DNA from: Saprospiraceae bacterium UBA1994
Lineage (GTDB): Bacteria > Bacteroidota > Bacteroidia > Chitinophagales > Saprospiraceae
NCBI GenBank assembly: GCA_002335865.1
Contig: DDCY01000009.1
Span: 62,001 to 126,000 of the forward strand
Direction: 5' to 3'
DNA: 64,000 bases
Every line of letters starts with the position of its first letter. Position 1 is the first letter of the stretch. This document shows positions 44,201 through 53,463 of this stretch, one piece after another. The translations under genes were made by a program, and so were the position numbers. A model generated the notes under the pieces. It was not told where the DNA came from. It did not search any database and saw nothing but the letters and a program-made list of their open reading frames with translations.

Positions 44201-44548
44201 TTAGCTCTTCGATATTAAGTCTAATACATTCTCTGGCGGACGGCCAATAACGGCTTTATCACCACTGACCACTATTGGCCTCTCGATGAGTTTTGGATGC
44301 TCAATCATGGCATCTATCCATTCTTCATTTGTGAGTTCTTTGCCTTTATAGTTATTTTTATAAATCGCTTCGCCTCTACGCAATAACTCCTCAGGTTTGA
44401 GTCCCAGCATTTTTAATATCTTTTTCAGCGCAGTCTTTGTTGGTGGCTTTTTAAGATAAAACACTACGTCAGGAATAACTCCATTTTCTTGTATTATAGC
44501 GAGCGTTTGTCTGCTCTTCATACATCTTGGATTATGGTATATTTTCAT
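44201..44548 (-). CDS. arsC: Arsenate reductase, glutaredoxin type
   Basis: This 115-residue ArsC reduces arsenate to arsenite with glutathione- or glutaredoxin-like thiols. The active cysteine is Cys9 in YHNPRCMKSRQ, and the substrate-binding arginines are in ERPIVV and GRPPENVL. There are no arsenite-export genes next to it, so it may serve background detoxification or have another role, as many ArsC-fold proteins do. It stands alone on its strand. Confidence 0.88.
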   Translation of the reverse strand: MKIYHNPRCMKSRQTLAIIQENGVIPDVVFYLKKPPTKTALKKILKMLGLKPEELLRRGEAIYKNNYKGKELTNEEWIDAMIEHPKLIERPIVVSGDKAVIGRPPENVLDLISKS

Positions 44549-44714
44549 TAATTATCACCTTAGTAAAAAAATAAAACTTCCAATTTATTTTACAAAAGAA
44601 AGTAGAATAGAAACTCTACATCGTTAGAGTATTTCAATATGGATAATACAAAAATTAAACTAATAGTTACTAAATGGTAAATACTTCACCTAAGTCTATC
44701 AAAGAATAAACTAT

Positions 44715-45614
44715 TTATTTGAAACTATCACTAACGACTATATCTTTGCTTCCCTTCTCATATTTATAAAATCCTTCTCCAGACTTTCTTCCCAATTTTC
44801 CAGCTGAAACCATATTGACTAATAGTGGACTTGGGGCATACTTAGAATTACCAAATCCATCATATAGTACATTCATAATACTTAGACACACATCTAAACC
44901 GATAAAGTCAGCAAGTTGCAGAGGGCCCATTGGATGCGCCATACCCAATTGCATTACAGTATCTATTTCTTCGACTCCAGCTACACCTTCATGCAGAGAT
45001 ATGATCGCTTCATTGATCATCGGCATGAGTATACGATTTGCGACAAATCCAGGATAATCATTCACTTCTGTAGGTATCTTTCCTAAATCCTTAGATGCTT
45101 CCATGACCATATCTAAAGTCACATCAGATGTGCTATAACCACGAATTACTTCTACTAGCTTCATCACTGGTACAGGGTTCATGAAGTGCATACCAATTAC
45201 TTGTGCTGGACGCTTCGTCACGGCTGCAATCTTAGTGATAGATATCGAACTTGTATTAGTCGCTAAGATGGCATCATCTGGAGCATGCTCATCCATTTTA
45301 CGAAATATATTGAGCTTAAGATCTACGTTTTCAGTAGCTGCTTCTACTACTAGGTCTGCCTCCGATACTGCAGATGCTAAATCAGTATTAGTAGTGATAT
45401 TTGCCAATGCTGCAATTTTATCTTCGTCCGAAATCTTTTCTTTCGCTACCATTCTATCTAGGTTCTTACCTATAGTAGCAATAGCTCTTTCTAATGCTGC
45501 TTCAGATATATCGCAAAGTACTACTGTGTAATTTTTCATGGCGAATACGTGAGCGATACCATTACCCATGGTACCAGCACCGATTACAGTTACATTTGTT
45601 AAACTACTTGTCAT
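44715..45614 (-). CDS. 3-hydroxyacyl-CoA (3-hydroxybutyryl-CoA) dehydrogenase
   Basis: This 299-residue NAD-dependent enzyme oxidises 3-hydroxyacyl-CoA in beta-oxidation or runs in reverse in butyrate-type pathways. The NAD fingerprint VIGAGTMGNGIAHVFAM is at the N-terminus. NTSSISITKIA and GMHFMNPVPVMKLVE contain the catalytic Ser, His and Glu; PGFVANRILMPMINEAI follows, with the conserved Asn. It probably works with the thiolase at 19194. Single gene. Confidence 0.93.
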   Translation of the reverse strand: MTSSLTNVTVIGAGTMGNGIAHVFAMKNYTVVLCDISEAALERAIATIGKNLDRMVAKEKISDEDKIAALANITTNTDLASAVSEADLVVEAATENVDLKLNIFRKMDEHAPDDAILATNTSSISITKIAAVTKRPAQVIGMHFMNPVPVMKLVEVIRGYSTSDVTLDMVMEASKDLGKIPTEVNDYPGFVANRILMPMINEAIISLHEGVAGVEEIDTVMQLGMAHPMGPLQLADFIGLDVCLSIMNVLYDGFGNSKYAPSPLLVNMVSAGKLGRKSGEGFYKYEKGSKDIVVSDSFK

Positions 45615-45746
45615 CTTTTCTATTCTTATTAAATAATTAGCTCGAAATTAGCAATATTTTAATTTCTAAGTGCGGTCAAAAGATTATGATTTTCAGACCA
45701 ACAAGTATCAATCAATTATTTATCTTAGTGTATTATTGACACTAAT

Positions 45747-45764
45747 TGTATCTATTTTGATACA
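45747..45764. promoter_or_regulatory. Inverted repeat upstream of the BadF-pfkA-cutA operon
   Basis: TGTATC-TATTTT-GATACA is a perfect 6-bp palindrome 30 bp before the first gene. Position suggests an operator. No exact TAnnTTTG was found next to it. Confidence 0.35.
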
Positions 45765-45793
45765 TTCGTGTAGAAATCATCAATATTCATATC

Positions 45794-46633
45794 ATGCAAT
45801 TAATCATAGAAAGTGGATCTACTAAAGCGGATTGGGTAATATTCTCTACACGTGAAAATGCTCATACATACTCTACCCATGGTATTAATCCCACTACTCT
45901 AACCGATCTTAGCGTAATCAAACTGCCTTCAGATCTGATCAAGCAACTAGAATATGTAACCAAGATACATTACTATGGCGCTGGTATCAATTCAATGCAA
46001 GCCGTAGAAAGAATCAAATCATGGCTCAAAAGCTATTCACCTAAAGCCAAAGAAATCGATGTAGCCGAGGACTGTTTAGCAGCAGCTAGAGCCTGCTTTG
46101 GAAATACTGAGGGGATTATAGGAATTCTTGGAACAGGAAGTAATAGCAGTTATTATGATGGTAATCAAGTATATAATCTAGTACCTACATTAGGATTCAT
46201 CATCAGCGATGAAGGTGGAGGTGTCTACTTGGGTAAAGAGATACTACGATCATATTTCTATGGATATATGCCAGAAGATGTAAGAATGATATTTGAAGAT
46301 AAATATTTGACTGATAAAACAGAAATCTTGTATAAACTGTATCGAGGTGGAGAACCTAATAGATTTTTAGCTTCCTACGCTAGTTTACTTACTGATGTAC
46401 ACACTGAATGGACAGATACTTTAGTCTTAACATGTATCCGAAGGTACTTGGAAGTAAGAATAATACCGTTTTACGACAATCGTCAACTTACACTTTGCTT
46501 TGTAGGGTCTATTGCTCACTACCATAAGCATATCTTGGCAGAACTTTGTGAAGAATACAATATTTCACTGGGTAAAATAATCCATAAACCTCTAGAATCC
46601 CTAATGAATTATCACTTAACTTTACTAGATTAA
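45794..46633 (+). CDS. BadF/BadG-type ATPase, N-acetylglucosamine kinase-like
   Basis: This 279-residue ASKHA-fold kinase has phosphate-1 motif ESGSTKADWVIF at the N-terminus, GILGTGSNS (phosphate-2), and ISDEGGGVYLGKE. Relatives phosphorylate N-acetylglucosamine or similar amino sugars. It starts the three-gene unit with pfkA (15 bp) and cutA (24 bp), so a role in feeding sugar into glycolysis or amino-sugar recycling is likely. Sugar specificity is inferred only. Confidence 0.82.
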   Translation: MQLIIESGSTKADWVIFSTRENAHTYSTHGINPTTLTDLSVIKLPSDLIKQLEYVTKIHYYGAGINSMQAVERIKSWLKSYSPKAKEIDVAEDCLAAARACFGNTEGIIGILGTGSNSSYYDGNQVYNLVPTLGFIISDEGGGVYLGKEILRSYFYGYMPEDVRMIFEDKYLTDKTEILYKLYRGGEPNRFLASYASLLTDVHTEWTDTLVLTCIRRYLEVRIIPFYDNRQLTLCFVGSIAHYHKHILAELCEEYNISLGKIIHKPLESLMNYHLTLLD

Positions 46634-46648
46634 GAATCAATTATCTCT

Positions 46649-47629
46649 ATGTCAAATATCAAAAGAATAGCAGTTTTCACATCAGGAGGAGACGCTCCCG
46701 GAATGAATGCTGCAGTGAGAGCAGTAGTGCGAACGGCAGAATACCACGATCTACACATATACGGAATCGAAAGAGGATATGATGGTATGATCAAAGGTAA
46801 TATCAAAAGACTAAGTAAGTCTGATGTGGCCAATATACTACAGAAAGGAGGAACAGTCCTCAGAACAGCAAGGAGCGAAGAATTTCGTACAAAAGAAGGT
46901 CGTAAAATCGCCTACGAAAATCTACAGGCATTTGATATTGATGCTTTAGTTGCTATCGGTGGTAATGGTACATATACCGGTGCTAAGATATTCAATGAAG
47001 AGTTTGGAATACCCATTATTGGTATCCCAGGAACTATAGATAATGATATATATGGTACCGATTATACTATAGGATTTGATACTGCTATAAATACAGCCGT
47101 AGAAGCGGTGGATAGAATCAGAGATACCGCAGATTCTCACAATAGACTTTTCTTTATAGAAGTGATGGGAAGACACAGTGGATACATAGCACTATACACA
47201 GGTATAGGCAGTGGCGCCACTACTATATTCCTACCCGAAGAAGACAATAGTGTCAGTGATCTAGTGTCTATGTTAAAACAAAGCAAGCGTAGAAAAAAAC
47301 TATTTAACCTTGTAATAGTAGCAGAAGGAAACCAAAATGGCAATGCTATGGAAATTGCCGAGCGAGTAAAAAAGGAATTGCCTGATTTTGATACCAAAGT
47401 TACTATCATTGGTCACCTTCAAAGAGGTGGATCTCCAAGTTGCCAAGATCGAGTGCGAGCGAGTAGATTAGGTCATTCTTCAGTAGAGGCTTTATTAGCG
47501 GGTAAAAGTAATGTTGCTCTTGGTCTACATAATGGTGAAATAAATTTCACTAGCTTTGAAGACGCCATTAATAAAGTTAGTAAACTCAAAAAAGAGCTGA
47601 TCAATATGGCAGAAATGTTAGCGCAGTAA
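46649..47629 (+). CDS. pfkA: ATP-dependent 6-phosphofructokinase
   Basis: The enzyme phosphorylates fructose-6-phosphate in glycolysis. It has 326 residues. Motifs in order: TSGGDAPGMNAAVRAVVR (ATP), GGNGTYTGA, PGTIDNDIYGTD (catalytic Asp), EVMGRHSGYIA (substrate) and IIGHLQRGGSPS. The residue after the GG of the nucleotide loop region, GGNGTYTGA, where ATP-PFKs have Gly, is consistent with ATP rather than pyrophosphate use. It is cotranscribed with the BadF-type kinase. Confidence 0.97.
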   Translation: MSNIKRIAVFTSGGDAPGMNAAVRAVVRTAEYHDLHIYGIERGYDGMIKGNIKRLSKSDVANILQKGGTVLRTARSEEFRTKEGRKIAYENLQAFDIDALVAIGGNGTYTGAKIFNEEFGIPIIGIPGTIDNDIYGTDYTIGFDTAINTAVEAVDRIRDTADSHNRLFFIEVMGRHSGYIALYTGIGSGATTIFLPEEDNSVSDLVSMLKQSKRRKKLFNLVIVAEGNQNGNAMEIAERVKKELPDFDTKVTIIGHLQRGGSPSCQDRVRASRLGHSSVEALLAGKSNVALGLHNGEINFTSFEDAINKVSKLKKELINMAEMLAQ

Positions 47630-47653
47630 TTCACTCATTTACAATATAGTAAC

Positions 47654-47965
47654 ATGGGATTTGTAGTTTTCTATATCACTCACCCTAACGAGGAACAGGC
47701 ACAGAATATAGCTAGTTCACTCATTGAAAAAAGGTATGTAGCCTGCGCTAACATCTATCCTGTAGGTAGTGAATATCACTGGAATGGCAAGGTAGAAAAA
47801 GACGCAGAATGGGTCAGCCTCTGTAAGACTAGCTACGACAATATCGAACGAGTCGAATCTCTAGTCAAATCTATGCATGTCTATGAAACACCATGCATCA
47901 CGCACTGGAAAGCTGCCGCTAATGTAGAATATGAAAAATGGATATTAAAAAATGTGTTGAGATAG
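47654..47965 (+). CDS. cutA: Divalent-cation tolerance protein CutA
   Basis: This 103-residue small trimeric protein has the family marks YITHPNEEQAQNIASSLIEKR, CANIYPVGSEYHWNGK and HVYETPCI. Its function is unresolved despite the name; copper tolerance in E. coli was the original observation. It is the last gene of the BadF-pfkA unit and converges on rimO. Confidence 0.93.
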   Translation: MGFVVFYITHPNEEQAQNIASSLIEKRYVACANIYPVGSEYHWNGKVEKDAEWVSLCKTSYDNIERVESLVKSMHVYETPCITHWKAAANVEYEKWILKNVLR

Positions 47966-48030
47966 GGCTAATTGTAAATTTGCAAGCCTCATAAACTATG
48001 ATGCAAGTATTCAAATTACTCAATCCTAAA

Positions 48031-49338
48031 TTACACTATTGTTCCGTAGAGATCATAATCTTCAGCTGCCGTGATCTGCACATTTGCAAAGTCTCCTAGC
48101 CTAACGAAGAATTTTTTAGCATCGACAAGTACTTCATTGTCTACTTCCGGGCTATCGTATTCCGTACGTCCAATAAAATAGCCTCCTTCCTTTCTATCAA
48201 ATAAGACTTTTAGGGTCTGCCCTACTTTTTCTTCATTCCGATCTGCAGAGATAGATTGTTGTACTTCCATCAGTCTGTTAGCTCTATCAGCCTTTACCTC
48301 AGGATCTACATCATCCGATACTCCATATGCTATAGTATCTTCTTCATGGCTATATTGAAATACACCCAATCTCTCAAATCTCATATCACGTACAAAATCA
48401 CATAGACGCTCAAACTCCTCCTCTGTCTCTCCTGGGAATCCTACTAGCATCGTTGTCCGAATAGCAATATTAGGAACTACTTCTCTAGCTTTCACTATTA
48501 AGTCTCTTTGTTCCTTATTAGTAATTTGGCGTCGCATACGCATTAGTACATCATCATCAGCATGCTGTAGAGGCATATCTAGATAATCACACACCTTAGG
48601 TTGTCTAGCCATCACTTCAAAAATCTCTTCTGGAAACTTACTAGGATATGCGTAGTGCAATCTGATCCACTCAATACCTTCTACCTCGCATAATGTATCG
48701 AGTAATTGTGGTAACGCTCTCTTCTTATATAGATCTAATCCATAGTATGTCAACTCTTGAGCGATTAGCATCAATTCTTTTACTCCTCTAGAAGCCAAAC
48801 TCTTAGCTTGTATTACGAGCTCTTCAATAGACTTACTGATATGCTTTCCTCTCATCAGCGGAATCGCACAAAATGAACAAGTACGGTTACATCCTTCTGA
48901 AATCTTGAGATATGCATAATGCATCGGTGTAGTAATAGCTCTTTCACCCAATAACTCGTGCTGATAATCTGCGTCAAGCTTCTCTAATAACGCAGGTAAC
49001 TCCATAGTACCAAAATATGCATCTACTTCAGGTATCTCTTTCTCCAGATCATCCTTATATCGTTGTGAAAGACAACCTGTTACGTACAATTTATCTATCC
49101 CACCTTCTCTTTTTACATCAGCATATTGAAGTATCGTATTTACTGATTCTTCCTTCGCTAGGTCGATAAATCCACAAGTATTGACGATAACTATATTAGC
49201 ATCATCATTACTATCATGCTTAACCTCATAATCGTTAGCTTGTAGTTGTGTGATTAGATCCTCACTATCAACAAGATTCTTAGAGCAACCTAGTGTGATG
49301 ACATTAACTTTATCCTTTCTGAGTGTACGTGCTTTCAT
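48031..49338 (-). CDS. rimO: Ribosomal protein S12 methylthiotransferase
   Basis: This radical-SAM enzyme adds a methylthio group to an aspartate of ribosomal protein S12. From ATG 49338 it has 435 residues. The N-terminal MTTase cluster ligands are Cys18 (LGCSKN), Cys55 (NTCGF) and Cys89 (TGCLSQ); the radical-SAM cysteines 150, 154 and 157 are in CNRTCSFCAIP. The C-terminus carries a TRAM domain. An in-frame ATG at 49512 is rejected because the -7 element TATCTTTG at 49365-49358 lies between them. Confidence 0.97.
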   Translation of the reverse strand: MKARTLRKDKVNVITLGCSKNLVDSEDLITQLQANDYEVKHDSNDDANIVIVNTCGFIDLAKEESVNTILQYADVKREGGIDKLYVTGCLSQRYKDDLEKEIPEVDAYFGTMELPALLEKLDADYQHELLGERAITTPMHYAYLKISEGCNRTCSFCAIPLMRGKHISKSIEELVIQAKSLASRGVKELMLIAQELTYYGLDLYKKRALPQLLDTLCEVEGIEWIRLHYAYPSKFPEEIFEVMARQPKVCDYLDMPLQHADDDVLMRMRRQITNKEQRDLIVKAREVVPNIAIRTTMLVGFPGETEEEFERLCDFVRDMRFERLGVFQYSHEEDTIAYGVSDDVDPEVKADRANRLMEVQQSISADRNEEKVGQTLKVLFDRKEGGYFIGRTEYDSPEVDNEVLVDAKKFFVRLGDFANVQITAAEDYDLYGTIV

Positions 49339-49357
49339 ATAGTTTCTTGCTAAGCCG

Positions 49358-49365
49358 CAAAGATA
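49358..49365 (-). promoter_or_regulatory. -7 element of rimO
   Basis: TATCTTTG on the minus strand is a perfect TAnnTTTG, 19 bp before the start codon at 49338. Confidence 0.55.
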
Positions 49366-49448
49366 AGTTATAATGCATGGACAAAGTGCAATTGATAGTG
49401 GATAATGATACTTAAAGGTATTTTTTACATCAAATGCAATAAGTTGCT

Positions 49449-49456
49449 TAAATTTG
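49449..49456 (+). promoter_or_regulatory. -7 element of the barrel gene at 49488
   Basis: TAAATTTG on the plus strand lies 31 bp before the ATG and is divergent from the rimO promoter. Confidence 0.45.
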
Positions 49457-49487
49457 GGTTCATTAAATAGTTCTATAAAATAGCATA

Positions 49488-50219
49488 ATGCGCCAATACT
49501 TTCAATTAACAATCATATTCTTCGCTCTTGTCTTTATAGGACAATCAGTTTCCGGCCAAATAGGCATCAGAACTAAGTATTTAAAAAATGGTATTGACGA
49601 CAATCAGACCAATTTTATATCAAAGGTCGGATCGATAGATGACGCCTTAAGCACTGGATATGGTCTAGGTATTGATTTTTGGGTCAGGCTTAAAACAAAA
49701 AGAGTTGAATTTTTACCTGAACTTGGAATTAACTACAGTCAGACATCATTTGAAACAGAAATCACTCAATATAGTTTGGATTATAACTACCTTTATTTCA
49801 ATCTCAATACTCGAATCTACCCAATGGATTTTGAAGGTGATTGCGACTGTCCTACTTTCTCTAATCAAAGTACCTTGATCAAAAAGGGATTTTACTTTGA
49901 GCTGTCTCCAGGAGTAGGATATTATACTTCCCATTATGATTCATCATTGCCAACAGTATCCAACCCAGAAGGAGAAACTAACACTGCTACTGTAGACGCA
50001 TTTTCATACAAAATTGGAGTTGCCGTAGGATTAGATATTGGATTAAGTAATCTATTAACGATCAATCCATATGCCATGTATAATTACCATTTTGGTAGAG
50101 AATATGATATACCAGTAGGTAAACTTTCTACATTAATTGATAGTAACTCCGGAAACATTATGAGTCAATTAGAGTTAGGCCTTCGATTTGCTATTAGGTT
50201 CGATGCTAAAAATTATTAA
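49488..50219 (+). CDS. Outer membrane beta-barrel protein
   Basis: This 243-residue protein has a signal peptide (MRQYFQLTIIFFALVFIGQSVSGQ). The mature part alternates hydrophobic strands with loops (GLGIDFWVRLKTKRVEFLPELG, YYLYFNLNTRIYP-like segments, ELGLRFAIRF at the end), consistent with a porin-fold barrel. A Cys-x-Cys pair (CDC) is in one loop. No family is recognised. Divergent from rimO. Confidence 0.6.
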   Translation: MRQYFQLTIIFFALVFIGQSVSGQIGIRTKYLKNGIDDNQTNFISKVGSIDDALSTGYGLGIDFWVRLKTKRVEFLPELGINYSQTSFETEITQYSLDYNYLYFNLNTRIYPMDFEGDCDCPTFSNQSTLIKKGFYFELSPGVGYYTSHYDSSLPTVSNPEGETNTATVDAFSYKIGVAVGLDIGLSNLLTINPYAMYNYHFGREYDIPVGKLSTLIDSNSGNIMSQLELGLRFAIRFDAKNY

Positions 50220-50221
50220 AC

Positions 50222-50464
50222 GAATAAATAAAGTCAACAGCTCAACTAAATCTACTCCACTCATCTTCTTTTCACTTGCTTCGAATTTCAAGATATCATC
50301 TGATATCATTTGTTTTTTCTCTTGTAATGTGAGCACCTTCTCTTCAATCGTATCTTTCGATATGTATCGAATTACAGTTATTGGCTTATCTTGACCGATT
50401 CAGTGTGCTACAGCAATAGCATATTTATCTGCGAATGTATTCCACCATCGATCTAAGAAAATAC
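50222..50464 (-). pseudogene. C-terminal remnant of an SNF2-family helicase
   Basis: The minus strand reads the end of an SNF2/SWI2 helicase: LDRWWNTF (usual DPWWNP), AVAH-stop-IGQDKPITVIRYI (usual RAHRIGQ with Arg replaced by TGA at 50402-50400), DTIEEKVLTLQEKKQ and SGVDLVELL. Only motifs V-VI and the tail survive; the upstream helicase core is absent, and the plus-strand frame at 50465 takes over. The remnant is non-functional. The intact parent, if any, is outside the window. Confidence 0.85.
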
Positions 50465-50769
50465 ATAGTCTTCCAAATGGTAGAATTATAAGACTGTTAG
50501 GAGTCAAAGATGAATTTTATCCTTACTTAACAGTTTATATTTCGCCAGGCCAGTTAACTACAAAACTGAAAGCGGAAGATCAAAACGATCAGTAAAATAG
50601 AATAGTAGTTCGCTCGACTAAAAACATTCCACACGGAAACGCATTTAAGGATGTAAACATTTTAGATTTTACTTATCGCTACAATGATGCTGACGATTCA
50701 TTATCTCTTTGTGAAGTGATTTTTGATGATCAGAGTATTTCTATAGCCTTAATCTTGTCTCAGACTTAA
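50465..50769 (+). pseudogene. Unidentified gene remnant abutting the helicase fragment
   Basis: A plus-strand frame of about 100 codons with one internal TAA (about 50595) reads protein-like sequence (EFYPYLTVYISPGQLTTKLK, then HGNAFKDVNILDFTYRY) to a stop at 50767-50769. It has no start codon that I trust. I do not recognise the family. It runs antiparallel to the SNF2 piece, so two unrelated remnants meet here. Confidence 0.35.
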
Positions 50770-50812
50770 TCATTAGCTATTTATCAGCGTTAGAGATTAG
50801 TTATAAAAGATC

Positions 50813-51343
50813 CTAACTTCTCAACTTACGACTTACTTCCCAAAGCACAACTCCAGTACAAACAGAAACATTCAAAGAATGCTTGGTGCCATACTGGGGG
50901 ATTTCGATAGCAACATCCGACAGTGCTAATGCTTCATCAGATACACCATCTACTTCGTTGCCCATTACTATAGCTAGTTTCTGATCAGGTTTGATATCCC
51001 AATCAAGTAACGACACTGAACTATCTGTTTGTTCAATGGATGTAATCGTGTACCCATTTCTCTTCAACTGCAAAAGTGTATCTGTGATATCATCTACATG
51101 AGTCCAATCTACAGAAGATGTGGCTCCGATAGCCGTCTTGGTGATCTCTCTTGATGGCGGAGTGGCGGTGAATCCTACTAATATTATACGTTCAATTGCG
51201 AATGCATCGGACGAACGAAATACAGATCCCACATTAATGGCTGACCTTATATTATCAAGAATTACCACAACAGATACCTTTGCCGAAGCTTTATAGCCTT
51301 CTACATCTAACCTATTGAGTTCTTGTAATTTTAGTTTTCTCAA
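50813..51343 (-). CDS. TrmH/SpoU-family RNA 2'-O-methyltransferase
   Basis: This 176-residue trefoil-knot methyltransferase uses SAM to methylate ribose in tRNA or rRNA. The three family motifs are present: VVILDNIRSAINVGSVFRSSDAF (motif 1, catalytic Arg), IVMGNEVDGVS (motif 2) and IEIPQYGTKHSLNVSVCTGVVLWE (motif 3, given as adjacent pieces). It follows pyrG by 11 bp on the same strand, so they share a message. The modified nucleotide is not predictable. Confidence 0.92.
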   Translation of the reverse strand: MRKLKLQELNRLDVEGYKASAKVSVVVILDNIRSAINVGSVFRSSDAFAIERIILVGFTATPPSREITKTAIGATSSVDWTHVDDITDTLLQLKRNGYTITSIEQTDSSVSLLDWDIKPDQKLAIVMGNEVDGVSDEALALSDVAIEIPQYGTKHSLNVSVCTGVVLWEVSRKLRS

Positions 51344-51354
51344 AATCGCTCCTA

Positions 51355-52965
51355 TTACTTTTGTCGCTTAGCCATGACTGCAGCCTTAACAAACGCAATG
51401 AATAATGGATGTGGATTCTCTACGGTGCTTTTTAGCTCTGGGTGGTACTGTACACCAACAAAGAATGGATGACTTTCTAGCTCGACTACTTCTACCAATC
51501 CACTCTGCGGATTGAGGCCTGTCGCCTTGAGTCCAGCTTGATTGATTTGCTCTAAATATTCATTATTAAATTCGTAACGATGCCGATGTCTTTCTGAAAT
51601 CGATGTCTTTCCATAAGCCTTAGCTACTTTGGACCCTTTAGTCAATTTACAGTCAAATGCTCCTAATCTCATTGTCCCACCCAAAAGTTTGATACCTACT
51701 TGATCTGGCATAAGATGAATTACTGGATTACTAGATTTTGGATTCACCTCTTCTGATGCGGCATCTCTGATCTTCAACACATTTTTAGCGAATTCGACTA
51801 CAGCACATTGCATACCAAGGCAAATACCAAAAAATGGAATATTTTTTTCTCTTATATACTTGATAGCATGTAACTTACCACTGATACCTCTCTCTCCAAA
51901 TCCAGGAGCAATAAGTACACCATCCATTTTACTTAGGATATCTGTTACTGTAGCTTTATCTAATGCCTCCGAATGTATAGGATGTACTATTACTTTACAT
52001 TCATTGATAGATCCAGCATGTATAAATGCTTCATATATCGATTTGTATGCATCTTGAAGTTCAATGTACTTTCCAACAAGAGCTATATTGACTTCAGTAG
52101 TTGGGTTTTTTAGATTCCCTAAAAACTCTTTCCAAACATCTAAATTTGGTGTTTTATTCGCTTTGAGCTTTAGCTTCTTGATTACTGTATTATCCAGTTT
52201 CTCTTTAAACATGAGTAATGGTACATCGTAAATTGTTTCAGCATCTATAGCTTCTATCACAGACTTGACATCTACATTACAAAAAAGAGATATCTTCTCT
52301 CTAATCTCTAGATTCAATGGGTGTTCAGTACGACAAACTAGAATATCTGGTTGGATACCTTGCTGAAGAAGTTCCTTTACCGAGTGCTGCGTTGGTTTAG
52401 TTTTAAGTTCTTTAGCTGCCCTGAGATAAGGTATCAATGTTAGATGTATCACCATACATTTTTGCGATCCTAAATCTCTACGCATTTGACGTATAGCCTC
52501 CAAGAAAGGTAATGACTCTATATCACCTGCAGTACCACCAATCTCCGTAATCACCACATCATAGTTATCCTTTTCACCTATGATTGTTACTCGCCGCTTG
52601 ATTTCATCTGTAATATGGGGAACTACCTGGACCGTCTTACCCAGATAGACTCCTGCTCTCTCATTATCAATCACTGCCTGATAAATGCGACCAGTTGTAA
52701 TATTATTAGCTTGTGAGGTAGGAACATTAAGAAAACGCTCATAATGTCCTAGATCTAAATCTGTCTCAGCACCATCATCCGTCACGTAACACTCACCGTG
52801 CTCATAAGGATTAAGTGTACCAGGATCAATATTTATATATGGATCAAATTTTTGTATCGCCACAGATAAACCTCTAGCTTGCAACAGTTTAGCTAAAGAT
52901 GCAGAGATAATTCCTTTTCCGAGAGATGAGGTAACTCCACCCGTAACGAAGATATATTTGGTCAT
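51355..52965 (-). CDS. pyrG: CTP synthase
   Basis: The enzyme aminates UTP to CTP using glutamine. It has 536 residues. The synthetase domain starts KYIFVTGGVTSSLGKGI (P-loop), with ITEIGGTAGDIES; the glutaminase half has the nucleophile in GICLGMQCAVVE and the catalytic His-Glu in GVQYHPEL. It is regulated allosterically by GTP and CTP in general. The promoter is visible at 53021-53014. It leads the TrmH-family gene. Confidence 0.98.
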   Translation of the reverse strand: MTKYIFVTGGVTSSLGKGIISASLAKLLQARGLSVAIQKFDPYINIDPGTLNPYEHGECYVTDDGAETDLDLGHYERFLNVPTSQANNITTGRIYQAVIDNERAGVYLGKTVQVVPHITDEIKRRVTIIGEKDNYDVVITEIGGTAGDIESLPFLEAIRQMRRDLGSQKCMVIHLTLIPYLRAAKELKTKPTQHSVKELLQQGIQPDILVCRTEHPLNLEIREKISLFCNVDVKSVIEAIDAETIYDVPLLMFKEKLDNTVIKKLKLKANKTPNLDVWKEFLGNLKNPTTEVNIALVGKYIELQDAYKSIYEAFIHAGSINECKVIVHPIHSEALDKATVTDILSKMDGVLIAPGFGERGISGKLHAIKYIREKNIPFFGICLGMQCAVVEFAKNVLKIRDAASEEVNPKSSNPVIHLMPDQVGIKLLGGTMRLGAFDCKLTKGSKVAKAYGKTSISERHRHRYEFNNEYLEQINQAGLKATGLNPQSGLVEVVELESHPFFVGVQYHPELKSTVENPHPLFIAFVKAAVMAKRQK

Positions 52966-53013
52966 GTCGATTATTTAAGATATTTCCTTAGATGGAAATT
53001 TCATTACGGATGA

Positions 53014-53021
53014 CAAAGGTA
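53014..53021 (-). promoter_or_regulatory. -7 element of pyrG
   Basis: TACCTTTG on the minus strand is a perfect TAnnTTTG, 49 bp upstream of the start codon. Confidence 0.5.
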
Positions 53022-53126
53022 AATGATTTATGCTAATTTTAAGTCTAAGAGAAAGATAAATTTCAATTCTCTTCACCTAATAATTACTAATTAAAAGGAC
53101 TATGAAAATCTAGTCAATCATTGTAA

Positions 53127-53339
53127 TTACCTGTGAAGTTCAATAAAATTTAGCATTTCTTCTTTGTATTTTAATTTAACACCTTGATGCTTCGCGAAGA
53201 TTTGAAAAGAGCAAAATTTATTAAGCCAGTCTATATTCAATGAACAACTATAGTAATTAGTCTGTTTTAAGTAATTATTAGAGCTTTTAAATACTTTAAC
53301 TGATTTTTGACACAAAAAAACTAGAAGTCTAACAACCAA
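53127..53339 (-). CDS. Possible 70-residue hypothetical protein
   Basis: An ATG-started frame on the minus strand in the 498-bp gap between pyrG and the desaturase begins MVVRLLVFLCQKSVKVFKSS and ends KYKEEMLNFIELHR. It is basic, with a protein-like central part (YSCSLNIDWLNKFCSF). I recognise no family and no promoter; it may be spurious or a remnant. Nothing else is supportable in the gap 52966-53463 apart from the pyrG promoter. Confidence 0.25.
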   Translation of the reverse strand: MVVRLLVFLCQKSVKVFKSSNNYLKQTNYYSCSLNIDWLNKFCSFQIFAKHQGVKLKYKEEMLNFIELHR

Positions 53340-53463
53340 TATTTATATTTAGATATCGGTTTTAAATTGGTAATCTTTAATAAGCAATCAGATTAATATT
53401 ATTATTGAACAGAATCCAAAAAGTGAATCGATAGTAATAGTCAAAGCAAATACACTAAAAGAT

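Noticed and set aside
49339..49512. N-terminal extension of rimO from an in-frame ATG
   Set aside because: The -7 element and the conserved start at 49338 show that this part is upstream of transcription.
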